64,000 nucleotides of DNA from Kitasatospora sp. NBC_00374 (GTDB lineage: Bacteria > Actinomycetota > Actinomycetes > Streptomycetales > Streptomycetaceae): contig NZ_CP107964.1 of NCBI RefSeq assembly GCF_041434935.1, positions 3,286,001 through 3,350,000 of the forward strand. Direction: 5' to 3'. The translations under genes were made by a program, and so were the position numbers. The notes beneath the pieces are model-generated. The model had not been told where the DNA came from, ran no database searches, and saw only the letters and a list, made by a program, of their open reading frames with translations. Below are positions 54,086-64,000 of this stretch, in pieces; position 1 is the first letter of the stretch, and each line of letters starts with the position of its first letter.

Positions 54086-54110
54086 GCCGGGTCACCGCGG
54101 CCGGTCCGGC

Positions 54111-54713
54111 TCAGCCCGTGGCGTCGATCCGCGCCGCGAGCGCGGCGGGCAGCGGGTACGGGGTCTCCGCGGGGATCAGCGCGTCGGCCGCCTGCGGCCG
54201 GCCGTCCCGCACCAGGGCGTGGGCCTCGTGGGCCAGCGCCGTGACGTCCTCGATGCCGGTGATCCACTCGCCGACGTAGTGGTGCACGGCAGGCCCGGTC
54301 AGGCCGATCTGGATCGCCCGGTGCGGCAGCGGGCCGAGCCGGGTCGAGCGCTCCGGATCCCACTGGATCCGGACCGGGCTCTCCCGCAGCTGCGCCTTCC
54401 ACTCGGCGGCGGACGCGTGCCGGTCCCGGTCGTAGTGGCTCAGGCAGGCGTGCCCGAGCGCCCATTCGAAGCCCTCCCGGGTGATCCGGACGGCCAGCAC
54501 CCGTTCCTGCCCCGCCTTGGCGCCCCAGCCGGAGCGGTACATCATCCAGCGGAAGGACGGTTTGATCCAGGTCATCCGCTCCCGCTTGAAGGGCGCCACG
54601 AACGTCCCGGCGGCCAACGCGGGCTCCGCGATCGCCGCCGGGTAGGCCTGGTAGACGACCAGGCTGCCGTCGTCGTACGCGGCGCGGATCCGGCGCTGCT
54701 CGGGCTCGGTCAT
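54111..54713 (-). CDS. DUF4291 family protein
   Basis: 200 residues from the ATG at 54713 (GGAG 7 nt upstream). RRIRAAYDDGSLVVYQAY and RMTWIKPSFRWMMYRSGWG are the family hallmarks. Soluble, no signal. Function not established. Confidence 0.87.
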   Translation of the reverse strand: MTEPEQRRIRAAYDDGSLVVYQAYPAAIAEPALAAGTFVAPFKRERMTWIKPSFRWMMYRSGWGAKAGQERVLAVRITREGFEWALGHACLSHYDRDRHASAAEWKAQLRESPVRIQWDPERSTRLGPLPHRAIQIGLTGPAVHHYVGEWITGIEDVTALAHEAHALVRDGRPQAADALIPAETPYPLPAALAARIDATG

Positions 54714-54895
54714 CGGGGTGCTCCACGCGGGTCGTGCGGTCGGATCGGCGTCCCACCCAACCACATCCACCCATCCGCGAGTTCGCGGGGCCGCCGCCGG
54801 CCGGACCCGCGGCGCGCGCAGCGGTGGCGGCCGACCCCCCGACCGGGTCGACCGCCACCGCCGTCTGTCACCTCACCAGCACCGCCGACCCGGGG

Positions 54896-57349
54896 TCAGC
54901 AGGCTCCGAGGTCGCTCCACACGCCCCACTGACCGGTGGTCGAGGGGTCCTCATTGGTGGTCCACCACTTGTTGCTGTACTGGTGGCCCTTCCACGACAC
55001 CTTGGTGCCGGTGGTGGCGTACACGGTGCCGGCGTTCCAGCTCGGCGCGGCGCAGGTGCCACCGGTCGGGCTCGCGGACTGCGACGGGCTCGCCGAGGCC
55101 GACGGGCCGGCCGACTGGGACGGGCTGGCCGAAGCGCTCGGGCTCGCCGACTGCGACGGGCTCGGCGAGGCGGTGCCGCCGCCGGTCGTGCCGCGGGTCA
55201 GGTCGCCCGCCAGGCCGTACAGCGTGCCGCCGACGTTGACCGTCCAGTTGGCCGGGGTCGAGACCGGCAGGTAGTAGACGAAGTCCATGTCGATCGAGGC
55301 ACCGGGCGCCAGCGCCTGCCAGCCGGGCAGCTTCACCGAGACGCGGTTGTAGGTGCCCTTGAGGCCGCCCACGTTGTTGGCCGCGGTGTGGTCCTGCCGG
55401 ATCACGGTCAGGCCGAAGCCGGACTGGTCCTTGGCGTTGCCCGGGGCCGCGTTGGAGTAGTCGAACTGGAACTCGGTGCCGCCCGGCAGGGTCTGGGTCG
55501 AGTTGTTGACGATGTGGATCTTCGGGTTGATCGGGTAGTTCGAGTCACCCAGCGCGAAGTTGGTGAACGACACGTCGATCGGCAGCGTCTGCGTCGGTAG
55601 CGCGATCGTCGAGCGGACGGCGCCGTACGGCGAGGCCGCCTTGAACCTGTCGTACATCAGCGAGGTCAGGGTCGAACCCTGCACGTACTCGCCCTTGCCG
55701 CCGTTCGCGGTGGCGTCCCAGCGGTAGTCGCCTGCCAGTTCCCAGATCATCGTGCCGCCGGCACCCTGGTCGACCACGTAGTCGGCCTTGGCCGCCACCG
55801 ACTCCTCGTCCTCGGTGGACAGGAACACCTTCTTGCTGTCGTTCCACAGCCACGGCGCCACCAGCGAGGAGCTGTAGTTGCGGCTGTAGGTGCCCTGCAG
55901 CGCGGTGTCCGTCAGCCCGTACTTGGACAGGTAGTCCGGGACGACGCCCTTCTCCAGGTTCTTCGCGTGCCACATCGGGTTCGAGCCCGCCGGGGACTCC
56001 TTCCCGTTGGTGTCCAGGTCGTGCCAGAGGTTGTCGATGCCGACCGCGCCGTCGCCACAGGTCGTCAGACCCGCGCCGGCCGGGCAGGTGTTGGTCGACG
56101 AGGTGCCCCACAGGCCGTTGGTGCCACCGGTGACGTTCTTGAACCCGCGGGTGTAGTACGGCAGGCCGACGTTGATCCGGCCGGCCGGCATCGCGCCGCG
56201 GAAGTAGTGGTACGCCCAGTCCGTGTTCAGGTAGCCGATACCGCCGTACTGCGAGGTGCCGTACACGTTGGCGGCCGCCAGCTCGCCGTCCTTGCCGTCG
56301 TCGTAGAGCGAGGCGTTCGGGCCGACGTACTTGTTCCAGGCGCCGTGCAGGTCGTACGACATGATGTTGACGTAGTCCAGGTACTGCGTGATCTGGAAGG
56401 TCTCCATGCCGCGCAGCAGGTAGCCCGAGGAGGGCGCGGCCACCGACAGCAGGTAGTGCCTGCCGTCCGTGGCGCCGGCCCGGTCCAGCTTCTCCCTCAG
56501 CGTCTTCATCAGCGCCGCGTAGCCCTTGACGAGGTAGGCGCGCTTGGCGTTGGAGATCGACGTGTCGAGCGGGTTGCCCGCGTCCTTCATCGAGGTCGGG
56601 TACTCGTAGTCGATGTCGACGCCGTTGAAGCCGTACTTCTTGACGAAGTCGACCGCGGAGTCCGCGAAGGTGTTGATCCCGGCCTGGTTGACGCTGCCGT
56701 CCGCGTTGACCGTCATCGAGTAGAAGCCACCCGAGTCGACCCGGTTGCCGTCGTCGCCGAAGTACCCGCCGGTCTCGGCCCAGCCGCCCACCGAGATCAG
56801 GGTCTTCACGTTCGGGTACTGCTTCTTGAACTTGGTCAGCAGGTTGAAGTGGCCCTTGTACGGCAGCGACGGGTCCATCTCCGCGCCCGGGACGCCCGGG
56901 AAGGTCATGCCGGTGGCCGCGTTGGTCGCCGAGTCGGTGCCGACCGACAGCCTGTTCGACCCGTCGACGTGGCCGAAGGCGTAGTTGAGGTGGGTGACCT
57001 TGTCCCAGGGGATGTTGTTCACCAGGTAGGCGGGGGTGCCGTCCTGACCGGTGCGCCAGCCCGTGAAGTAGCCGATGATGCGGCGCTGGTGGTCCGCGCC
57101 CATCTTCTCCCGGCCCGCGGTGTCGTACACGCTGCAGTACGGCACGTCCACGCCGGGCGTGCCGTACATGCCGTCGGGCCGACAGGACTGGTTGTCGACG
57201 GCCGCCTGCGAGGGCGTCGCGCCCAGCGTGGCCATCAGCAGACCGGCCAGCGAGGCGGCGGCCGTGGCGGCGAACGCCAGCCGGCCGCCGGAACTCTTGT
57301 GACGGCCCGCAGCGGTGGGACGCTGCGCCGTCGTGTTTCGGATCAACAC
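54896..57349 (-). CDS. Secreted GH18 chitinase with chitin-binding module
   Basis: 817 residues from the GTG at 57349 (GGAGG upstream). Signal peptide of ~50 residues ending in SQAA. GH18 barrel: TLISVGGW and [11 protein letters not shown] with catalytic Glu249; MSYDLHGAW is the conserved later strand. A beta-sandwich module (residues ~590-715) follows, then a Ser/Pro/Ala/Gln repeat linker, and a C-terminal CBM5/12-type domain ([22 protein letters not shown]). It hydrolyses chitin outside the cell. Two DasR-like sites lie 124-162 bp upstream, so GlcNAc-responsive control is likely. Confidence 0.95.
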   Translation of the reverse strand: MLIRNTTAQRPTAAGRHKSSGGRLAFAATAAASLAGLLMATLGATPSQAAVDNQSCRPDGMYGTPGVDVPYCSVYDTAGREKMGADHQRRIIGYFTGWRTGQDGTPAYLVNNIPWDKVTHLNYAFGHVDGSNRLSVGTDSATNAATGMTFPGVPGAEMDPSLPYKGHFNLLTKFKKQYPNVKTLISVGGWAETGGYFGDDGNRVDSGGFYSMTVNADGSVNQAGINTFADSAVDFVKKYGFNGVDIDYEYPTSMKDAGNPLDTSISNAKRAYLVKGYAALMKTLREKLDRAGATDGRHYLLSVAAPSSGYLLRGMETFQITQYLDYVNIMSYDLHGAWNKYVGPNASLYDDGKDGELAAANVYGTSQYGGIGYLNTDWAYHYFRGAMPAGRINVGLPYYTRGFKNVTGGTNGLWGTSSTNTCPAGAGLTTCGDGAVGIDNLWHDLDTNGKESPAGSNPMWHAKNLEKGVVPDYLSKYGLTDTALQGTYSRNYSSSLVAPWLWNDSKKVFLSTEDEESVAAKADYVVDQGAGGTMIWELAGDYRWDATANGGKGEYVQGSTLTSLMYDRFKAASPYGAVRSTIALPTQTLPIDVSFTNFALGDSNYPINPKIHIVNNSTQTLPGGTEFQFDYSNAAPGNAKDQSGFGLTVIRQDHTAANNVGGLKGTYNRVSVKLPGWQALAPGASIDMDFVYYLPVSTPANWTVNVGGTLYGLAGDLTRGTTGGGTASPSPSQSASPSASASPSQSAGPSASASPSQSASPTGGTCAAPSWNAGTVYATTGTKVSWKGHQYSNKWWTTNEDPSTTGQWGVWSDLGAC

Positions 57350-57472
57350 TCGGTCCTCCAGGAGAGAGTGTCGGACGCGCTGTGGGGACGCGCCTGTGGG
57401 GGAGGTTTGCACCCCGCGCACGACGGCCCGTCAACTGTCCGGCCCAGCACACCGCGGAGTGCGCCGAAGCTA

Positions 57473-57488
57473 TGTGGTCTGAACCACA
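57473..57488. promoter_or_regulatory. DasR-like operator (dre), site 1 of the chitinase
   Basis: TGTGGTCTGAACCACA matches the dre consensus AGTGGTCTAGACCACT at 12 of 16 positions. It lies inside a 22-bp inverted repeat (57470-57491, 9-bp arms). Confidence 0.75.
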
Positions 57489-57495
57489 TAGGTCA

Positions 57496-57511
57496 ATAGG
57501 TCTGTACCAAT
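57496..57511. promoter_or_regulatory. DasR-like operator (dre), site 2 of the chitinase
   Basis: ATAGGTCTGTACCAAT, 11 of 16 matches, 23 bp from site 1. The cores TGGTCTGAACCA and AGGTCTGTACCA form the direct repeat known from streptomycete chitinase promoters. Confidence 0.65.
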
Positions 57512-57812
57512 CGGTAGTGAACCGACACCCCCACGCCCCGCCCGCACCCCACCACCCCGCCCACTGCGCACACCCTGCACCCGTACGGCCCAGCACCCGT
57601 TCGCACCTGAACGGACGGCGACCGCGCCGCCCGCCCGGGGAGGGAGGGTCCACCATGTCCGTCAGGTACGGCCACGGGCCACCCGCCGGACCGGCCGCCG
57701 CATCCACCGGCCCGGCCCGGGAGGGCACGGACGGCGGGCCGCCACCGCCCGGCCGGCCCGCCCTCACCGGCTACCTGCTCACGAAGTCCAGAGGGTACGC
57801 TGACGATGGCGT

Positions 57813-57887
57813 GCGCCCGTACCCCAGCTGGCTAGAGGGCTGCGACTTAGGATCGCAGTGTCGTGGGTTCGAGTCCCACCGGGCGTA
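57813..57887 (+). tRNA. Irregular tRNA with anticodon UAG (would read CUA, Leu)
   Basis: 75 nt plus an encoded CCA (57888-57890). Acceptor GCGCCCG/CGGGCGT (G1-U72 wobble), D-loop AGCTGGCTA and T-arm GTGGG-TTCGAGT-CCCAC are normal. The D-stem CCCC/GAGG has one C-A mismatch. The anticodon stem can form six pairs (CTGCGA/TCGCAG) around loop CTTAGGA, giving anticodon UAG. The variable loop is 4-5 nt, whereas genuine tRNA-Leu has a long variable arm. So anticodon and architecture disagree. It may be a functional non-standard tRNA or a decayed one; a strong terminator follows. Confidence 0.8.
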
Positions 57888-57893
57888 CCAAAC

Positions 57894-57943
57894 GAGAGCC
57901 CCCTTCTCCTTCGAACGCTCTACCGAAGGAGAAGGGGGCTCTC
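57894..57943. terminator. Bidirectional terminator of the irregular tRNA and rdgB
   Basis: Perfect 20-bp stem (57894-57913 with 57924-57943) and a 10-nt loop. It starts 4 bp after the tRNA CCA and ends 18 bp beyond the convergent rdgB stop. Confidence 0.88.
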
Positions 57944-57961
57944 TGCCGATTCGACGGCCCG

Positions 57962-58570
57962 TCAGCCGAGCAGCTCGCGAACCACCGGGACGAGCGCCCG
58001 GAAGGCCTCGCCGCGGTGGCTGATGGCGTTCTTCTCGGCGGGGGTGAGCTGGGCGCAGGTCCGGGTCTCGCCGAGCGGCTGGAGGATCGGGTCGTAGCCG
58101 AAGCCGCCGTCACCCGCCGGGGCGGTCCGCAGGGTGCCCCGCAGCCGCCCCTCCACCACCCGCTCGGTACCGTCCGGCAGCGCGAGCGCGGCGGCGCAGG
58201 CGAAGTGGGCAGCGCGGTGCGGGTCGGAGACGTCGCCGAGCTGGGCGAGCAGCAGGTCCAGGTTGGCACGGTCGTCGCCGTGCTTGCCGGCCCAGCGGGC
58301 GGAGAAGATGCCGGGTGCGCCGCCGAGCACGTCGACGCACAGGCCGGAGTCGTCCGCGACGGCGGGCAGCCCGGTGCCCCGGGCGAGAGCGTGCGCCTTG
58401 AGCAGGGCGTTCTCGGCGAAGGTGACGCCGGTCTCGCGGACGTCGGGAATCTCGGGGTAGGCGTCTGCGCCGACCAGTTCGACGTCCAGTCCGGCTGCGC
58501 CGAGGATGGCGCGCAGCTCCGCGACCTTGTGCTGGTTCCGGGTGGCGAGGACGAGGCGTCGGCTAGTCAT
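57962..58570 (-). CDS. rdgB: Non-canonical purine NTP pyrophosphatase (RdgB/HAM1)
   Basis: 202 residues. LVLATRNQHKVAELRAIL, VTFAENALLKAHA, ADDSGLCVDVLGGAPGIFSARWAG and SHRGEAFRAL are the family signatures. It hydrolyses dITP and XTP to keep deaminated purines out of DNA. ATG at 58570. It follows RNase PH and the small lipoprotein on the same strand, the usual order in streptomycetes. Confidence 0.95.
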   Translation of the reverse strand: MTSRRLVLATRNQHKVAELRAILGAAGLDVELVGADAYPEIPDVRETGVTFAENALLKAHALARGTGLPAVADDSGLCVDVLGGAPGIFSARWAGKHGDDRANLDLLLAQLGDVSDPHRAAHFACAAALALPDGTERVVEGRLRGTLRTAPAGDGGFGYDPILQPLGETRTCAQLTPAEKNAISHRGEAFRALVPVVRELLG

Positions 58571-58598
58571 GGCGTCCAGCCTAGGGGGTGGCTCCGGG

Positions 58599-58994
58599 TC
58601 AGCCGGTGCAGGCCTTGCTGAGGTTGCCCGCGGCGTCGCCGAGCGGCTTGAGGTCGGGGACCTGCTTGTTGTCGACGGCCTGCTGGACGTTCTGGACCTG
58701 GGTCTGCAGGTCGGTGAGGGCCTTGCTGACGTCGGTGTCGCTGGAGTTGCGGCCGAGCTTGTCGATGTCGTTCTTGAGCTGCTGCATGGCCTGTCCGGCC
58801 GCGGCGGGGTCGTTGCCGGCGTTGTTGAACGCGGTGGAGACGTTGGAGATGTCGTTGGTGATGGTGATCGCGGTGTTGCCGCAGTCGATCGCCTTCTGGG
58901 CGGCGGAGCAGCTGACCGCGCTGAGCGGGAGGATCAGGGCGAGGGCTGCCACGGCGAACACGGTCGGGCGGTTGATGCTGGGCGGCTGCGGCAT
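58599..58994 (-). CDS. Small secreted lipoprotein
   Basis: 131 residues from the ATG at 58994 (AAGGA upstream). The signal ends in the lipobox PLSAVSC. The mature part is a helical, Gln/Asn/Asp-rich domain (AMQQLKNDIDKLGRN, ALTDLQTQVQNVQQAV) that looks like a coiled coil, with two further cysteines. Function unknown; its place between rdgB and rph suggests simple co-transcription. Confidence 0.82.
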   Translation of the reverse strand: MPQPPSINRPTVFAVAALALILPLSAVSCSAAQKAIDCGNTAITITNDISNVSTAFNNAGNDPAAAGQAMQQLKNDIDKLGRNSSDTDVSKALTDLQTQVQNVQQAVDNKQVPDLKPLGDAAGNLSKACTG

Positions 58995-59186
58995 CGCGGT
59001 CCTTCGGTCGGCTCCGGGGTTTCTGCCTGGCACGGTACGGGCTGGGCCCGCGGCGTGTACAGCATCCGTCGGTGACGGCACCCACAAGGACGTGCGGGCC
59101 GGGTGGTCCGGTTGCGGACCGGGCGCGGACCGGCCGGGCCGGGGGTGCCCGGCCGGCCGGTCCGACGACCGGTCAGGTCCGCGGTG

Positions 59187-59912
<726 letters not shown>

Positions 59913-60002
59913 GGGTAACGAGCGTAGTGGTTCCCGGGGACGCGTCGGCCCGCCTGCCCCGGTGGGGCGGCGGGCCGTGGCGGTGGCGAGCGGGGGCTCA
60001 GC

Positions 60003-60236
60003 TCACATCATGTCCTCGATGTCGGCGGCGATCGGGTCGGCGTCGGTGCCGATGACGACCTGGATCGCGGTGCCCATCTTGACGACGCCGTGGGCGCCGG
60101 CGGCCTTGAGGGCGGCCTCGTCGACCTTGCTCGGGTCGATGACCTCGGTGCGCAGGCGGGTGATGCAGCCCTCGACCTCTTCGATGTTCTCGATTCCGCC
60201 GAGACCGGCGACGATCTTCTCAGCCTTGCTGGCCAT
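60003..60236 (-). CDS. nagF: PTS EIIB component for N-acetylglucosamine (NagF-like)
   Basis: 77 residues from the ATG at 60236 (GGAGAAAG upstream). AGLGGIENIEEVEGCITRLRTEV holds the phosphorylated Cys (residue ~27), typical of the glucose/GlcNAc EIIB family. It passes phosphate to sugar bound by the EIIC permeases encoded divergently at 60613 and 62199. The separate single-domain EIIB matches the nagF-nagE arrangement in S. coelicolor. Confidence 0.9.
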   Translation of the reverse strand: MASKAEKIVAGLGGIENIEEVEGCITRLRTEVIDPSKVDEAALKAAGAHGVVKMGTAIQVVIGTDADPIAADIEDMM

Positions 60237-60612
60237 GTCTTTCTCCACTCTGTCTCGGCGCCTCGGCGGGGTGTCGCCGGTGGCCGTACTGCGGTGTGCG
60301 GTGGGCGCTGCCGGAGATGATGATGACGTGCGATCAGCTGGCGCGTCGTCGAAACAGCGCGTCAAGCATCACCCGTCTCCGGACGATATGCCACGTTAGT
60401 CCACTTTTGGGCTACCCCGGCGCGCGTGCGCGGGGCGGTGAACCCAGGATGACGATCACTGGGATCCAGGATCCGGTGCGACCGTCCCCGCCCCGCCCGA
60501 AAAGTGGTCTACACCAATCTTAGGTGTACTCCGGACAACGCGGGACACCTCGCCCGCGTTCCCCGTCCCGGGCCCGACCGACCACGGCGGCCACGGCACT
60601 CGGAGGACGAAG
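60237..60612. promoter_or_regulatory. Divergent nagF - nagE control region
   Basis: 376 bp containing one DasR-like site (60503-60518) on the nagE side. A weaker AGTGGACTA on the minus strand near 60400 covers only half of the consensus. No gene is apparent. Confidence 0.6.
60503..60518. promoter_or_regulatory. DasR-like operator (dre) upstream of the first nagE
   Basis: AGTGGTCTACACCAAT, 13 of 16 matches to the dre consensus, 94 bp before the nagE start. Confidence 0.8.
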
Positions 60613-61902
<1,290 letters not shown>

Positions 61903-62198
61903 CCCGGCGCCCTCCGGGCGCACTCGCCGCCACCCCGCCGCAGCTCAGCGCCAGGGGCGGCGGCATTTGTTGCGCAACTCGCCAAATTCCCGGCTACGGC
62001 GGGTAGTGAAGATCGCCAATCCTCAACAAGGTTTCGATTTCATAGCGCTTCCCACCTGCACGGCTTTCCGGGGTTCCCCCCCTTGTCGGCACGTGTTAGA
62101 AAACTGGTCTACACCACTAGTGGTGTAGACCAGTTCGCGAGTCGGCCCCCGACGCTCCACCAGACGTCCGACCCGCCCTGTCGTGAGGAACCACCCCC
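61903..62198. promoter_or_regulatory. Intergenic region between the two nagE genes
   Basis: 296 bp, no gene. It holds the large DasR-like palindrome and thus a separate promoter for copy 2. Confidence 0.6.
62102..62135. promoter_or_regulatory. 34-bp perfect palindrome made of two DasR-like sites
   Basis: ACTGGTCTACACCACT at 62103 is followed directly by its exact reverse complement (62119-62134), flanked by a further A/T pair. Each half matches the dre consensus at 13-14 of 16. It ends 63 bp before the second nagE start. Two back-to-back operators are the likely meaning; the transcript could also fold into a hairpin. Confidence 0.85.
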
Positions 62199-63458
62199 AT
62201 GAGTACGACCACGCAGGCACCGGCGCCCGCCGCCGCGCCCAAGCCGGGAAAGAAGTTCGGCTCCGGAATCCTTCCCGGCCTGCAGAAGGTCGGCCGCAGC
62301 CTCCAGCTGCCGATCGCGGTCCTCCCGGCCGCGGGCATCCTGGCCCGCCTGGGCCAGCCGGACGTCCAGACCAACTGGCACTTCCCCGCCAAGCTGGTCC
62401 AGGTGTTCGGCGCCGCCGGTGGCGCGGTCCTGGACAACCTGCCGCTGCTGTTCTGCGTCGGCGTCGCGATCGGCTTCGCCAAGAAGGCTGACGGCTCGAC
62501 GGCACTGGCCGCGCTCGTCGGCTACCTGGTCTTCAAGCAGGTGCTGACCGCGTTCCCCGCCGAGGGCACCGTCACCGCCGCGCTCCCGGCCGGCAAGCCG
62601 CAGAACCCCGGCGTGCTCGGCGGCGTCGTGGTCGGCCTGCTCGCCGCCGTCCTGTGGCAGAAGTACCACCGCACCAAGCTGGTCGACTGGCTCGGCTTCT
62701 TCAACGGCCGCCGGCTCGTCCCGATCATCATGGCCTTCGTCGGTACCGGCCTCGGCATCCTGTTCGGCCTCTGCTGGGGCCCGATCGGTGACCTCATCTC
62801 CGGCGGCAACGACAAGCTGGTCGGCGCGGGCGCCGTCGGCGCGGGCATATTCGGCCTGGTCAACCGTGCGCTGATCCCGATCGGCATGCACCAGTTCGTC
62901 AACACCTACGCGTGGTTCCAGACCGGCAGCTTCACGGACGCGACCGGCAAGGTCGCCACCGGCGACATCAACCGCTTCCTGGCCGGCGACCCGACCGCCG
63001 GGCAGTTCCAGTCCGGCTTCTTCCCGATCATGATGTTCGCGCTGCCCGCCGCCGCGCTGGCCATCGCCCACGCCGCCCGCCCGGAGCGCCGCAAGGTCGT
63101 CCTCGGCATGATGACCTCGCTCGCGCTCACCAGCATCGTCACCGGCGTCACCGAGCCGATCGAGTTCACCTTCCTGTTCATCGCCCCGGTCCTCTACGTC
63201 ATCCACGCCGTGCTGACCGCGCTGTCGATGGCCGTGACCTGGGCCCTCGGAGTCCACGACGGCTTCAGCTTCTCGGCCGGCCTGATCGACTACGTGATCA
63301 ACTGGCACCTGGCCACCAAGCCCTGGCTGATCATCCCGATCGGCCTGGTCTTCGCGGCGATCTACTACACGGTCTTCCGCTTCGCGATCGTCAAGTTCGA
63401 CCTCAAGACCCCCGGCCGCGAGAGCGACGAGGAGATCGAGGACGTCACCAAGGCCTGA
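62199..63458 (+). CDS. nagE2: PTS EIIC permease for N-acetylglucosamine, copy 2
   Basis: 419 residues, closely similar to copy 1: LQKVGRSLQLPIAVLPAAGIL, GVAIGFAKKADGSTALAA, GFFNGRRLVPI, GMHQFVNTYAWFQ and GVTEPIEFTFLFIAPV. Single EIIC domain with an acidic C-tail ending in EDVTKA, shared with copy 1, so the pair arose by duplication. In S. coelicolor the equivalent NagE2 is the main GlcNAc permease. GAGGAA precedes the ATG. Confidence 0.93.
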   Translation: MSTTTQAPAPAAAPKPGKKFGSGILPGLQKVGRSLQLPIAVLPAAGILARLGQPDVQTNWHFPAKLVQVFGAAGGAVLDNLPLLFCVGVAIGFAKKADGSTALAALVGYLVFKQVLTAFPAEGTVTAALPAGKPQNPGVLGGVVVGLLAAVLWQKYHRTKLVDWLGFFNGRRLVPIIMAFVGTGLGILFGLCWGPIGDLISGGNDKLVGAGAVGAGIFGLVNRALIPIGMHQFVNTYAWFQTGSFTDATGKVATGDINRFLAGDPTAGQFQSGFFPIMMFALPAAALAIAHAARPERRKVVLGMMTSLALTSIVTGVTEPIEFTFLFIAPVLYVIHAVLTALSMAVTWALGVHDGFSFSAGLIDYVINWHLATKPWLIIPIGLVFAAIYYTVFRFAIVKFDLKTPGRESDEEIEDVTKA

Positions 63459-63472
63459 CACCCGGCCGCTCA

Positions 63473-63512
63473 GCCGATGCCCCGCCGCGCTCCCCCGCGG
63501 CGGGGCATCGGC
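63473..63512 (+). terminator. Terminator after nagE copy 2
   Basis: Perfect 17-bp stem (GCCGATGCCCCGCCGCG and complement), 6-nt loop, 14 bp after the stop. Confidence 0.85.
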
Positions 63513-63618
63513 GTGTCACGGCCGGCCCGGGATTTTGCCGAACGGTCGACCAACCGCCGTCCCGCGCCGGGTAGCGTTCGGGCCATTCCTTGATCCCGAC
63601 GCCCGAGAGGGGCCTGTC

Positions 63619-63924
63619 ATGCATGTCATCGACCTGGTGGAGACGGCGGAGGGCCTGCCACAGGCCTGGCGCTCCCGGCTGCTCGGCCGGGTGGGCACGG
63701 CCGGGGTGAAGGTGCTGCGGATGGACGAACTCGGGGTGGAGGAGGAACGGCACACCGGCGCCGAGGCCCTGCTGGTCCTGGACGGCCGACTGGAGCTGAC
63801 GGTCAACGGCCGCCCAATCTCGGTGGGGCCCGGCGAGCTGTTCCTGGTGCCGCCCGGCATCCCGCACACCGTCCGGCCCGGCAGCCGGGGCACGCTGGTC
63901 GTGGTGGACGGCCCGGACCACTGA
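63619..63924 (+). CDS. Small cupin-domain protein
   Basis: 101 residues from the ATG at 63619 (GAGAGG 8 nt upstream). A single cupin barrel: EERHTGAEALLVLDGRLELTV (first motif, His and Glu) and PGELFLVPPGIPHTV (second motif, His). Such proteins bind a metal or small ligand; no function can be given. The last 76 bp of the window after it show no gene I can support. Confidence 0.85.
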   Translation: MHVIDLVETAEGLPQAWRSRLLGRVGTAGVKVLRMDELGVEEERHTGAEALLVLDGRLELTVNGRPISVGPGELFLVPPGIPHTVRPGSRGTLVVVDGPDH

Positions 63925-64000
63925 CCCGCGGCGGGTGAACCGCTCCGGCGACCGCCCGGGCCCGCCGGCCCGGCGCTCACCGCCGCCGAGCACGCGGGCG

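Larger units (their letters stand above)
57350..57812. promoter_or_regulatory. Regulatory region between chitinase and the tRNA
   Basis: 463 bp. It holds the tandem DasR-like sites (57473-57511) in a locally AT-rich stretch. No gene with a good start was found in the rest. Confidence 0.6.

Noticed and set aside
60380..60410. Possible DasR site in front of nagF
   Set aside because: AGTGGACTA matches only the first half of the consensus; the second half is absent.
63925..64000. Possible minus-strand gene end at the right edge (TGA at 63977-63979)
   Set aside because: Only seven codons are visible and nothing identifies a family.

Overview
The window is very GC-rich (roughly 72%), uses many GTG starts, carries Tat and lipoprotein signals, and has a gene set typical of Streptomycetaceae (Streptomyces or Kitasatospora chromosome). 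DasR-type operator sequences and the order rdgB - small lipoprotein - RNase PH - nagF - nagE - nagE are characteristic of that family. No phage, insertion sequence, CRISPR array or rRNA operon was seen. It looks like ordinary chromosome made of many short transcription units, often closed by strong GC-rich hairpins.

Layout. 0-6.1 kb: the tail of a NarL-family sensor kinase converges on its likely response regulator. Behind the regulator lies a compact minus-strand operon: fatty acyl-AMP ligase, large acyl-CoA dehydrogenase-like protein, acyl carrier protein, Sfp-type phosphopantetheinyl transferase. This resembles a self-contained fatty-acyl activation, loading and oxidation cassette without a visible NRPS or PKS. 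6.3-14.5 kb: tricorn protease, two small related charged proteins, a Tat-exported phospholipase C, a pentapeptide-repeat protein and an LtrA membrane protein. 15-21 kb: a divergent oligopeptide ABC importer (binding lipoprotein on minus; two permeases and a fused double ATPase on plus). 21.2-22.5 kb: two identical tRNA-Lys genes flanking a hydrolase. 22.5-33.6 kb: housekeeping and stress genes (ATP-grasp protein, class A PBP, EamA exporter, signal peptidase I, chorismate mutase, OsmC, a PAS-GGDEF-EAL protein, a flavin monooxygenase-like protein, a DedA-like protein).

34-44.9 kb: exported deacetylase-like lipoprotein, uracil-DNA glycosylase, a second LtrA protein, NagD-like phosphatase, a lytic polysaccharide monooxygenase (LPMO) with a sortase-type tail, an oxidoreductase, a VapBC-type pair whose toxin lacks one expected acidic residue, a second YidC, adenosine deaminase and a DUF445 protein. 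44.9-50.2 kb: nucleotide-sugar dehydrogenase plus glycosyltransferase, next to a three-gene ABC exporter whose first gene has a TTA codon at position 3 (possible bldA control). 50.6-54.7 kb: small conserved proteins (DUF1062, GroES-like, DUF3618, Bcp peroxiredoxin, a lipoprotein, DUF4291).

54.9-63.9 kb: a chitin and N-acetylglucosamine region. A secreted GH18 chitinase has tandem DasR-like sites upstream. An irregular tRNA with a UAG anticodon follows, then RdgB, RNase PH, the PTS EIIB component NagF, two NagE-type EIIC permeases (one behind a single DasR-like site, the other behind a 34-bp perfect palindrome made of two such sites), and a cupin. With the LPMO at 38.5 kb this could form a route from chitin oxidation and hydrolysis to GlcNAc uptake under one regulator.
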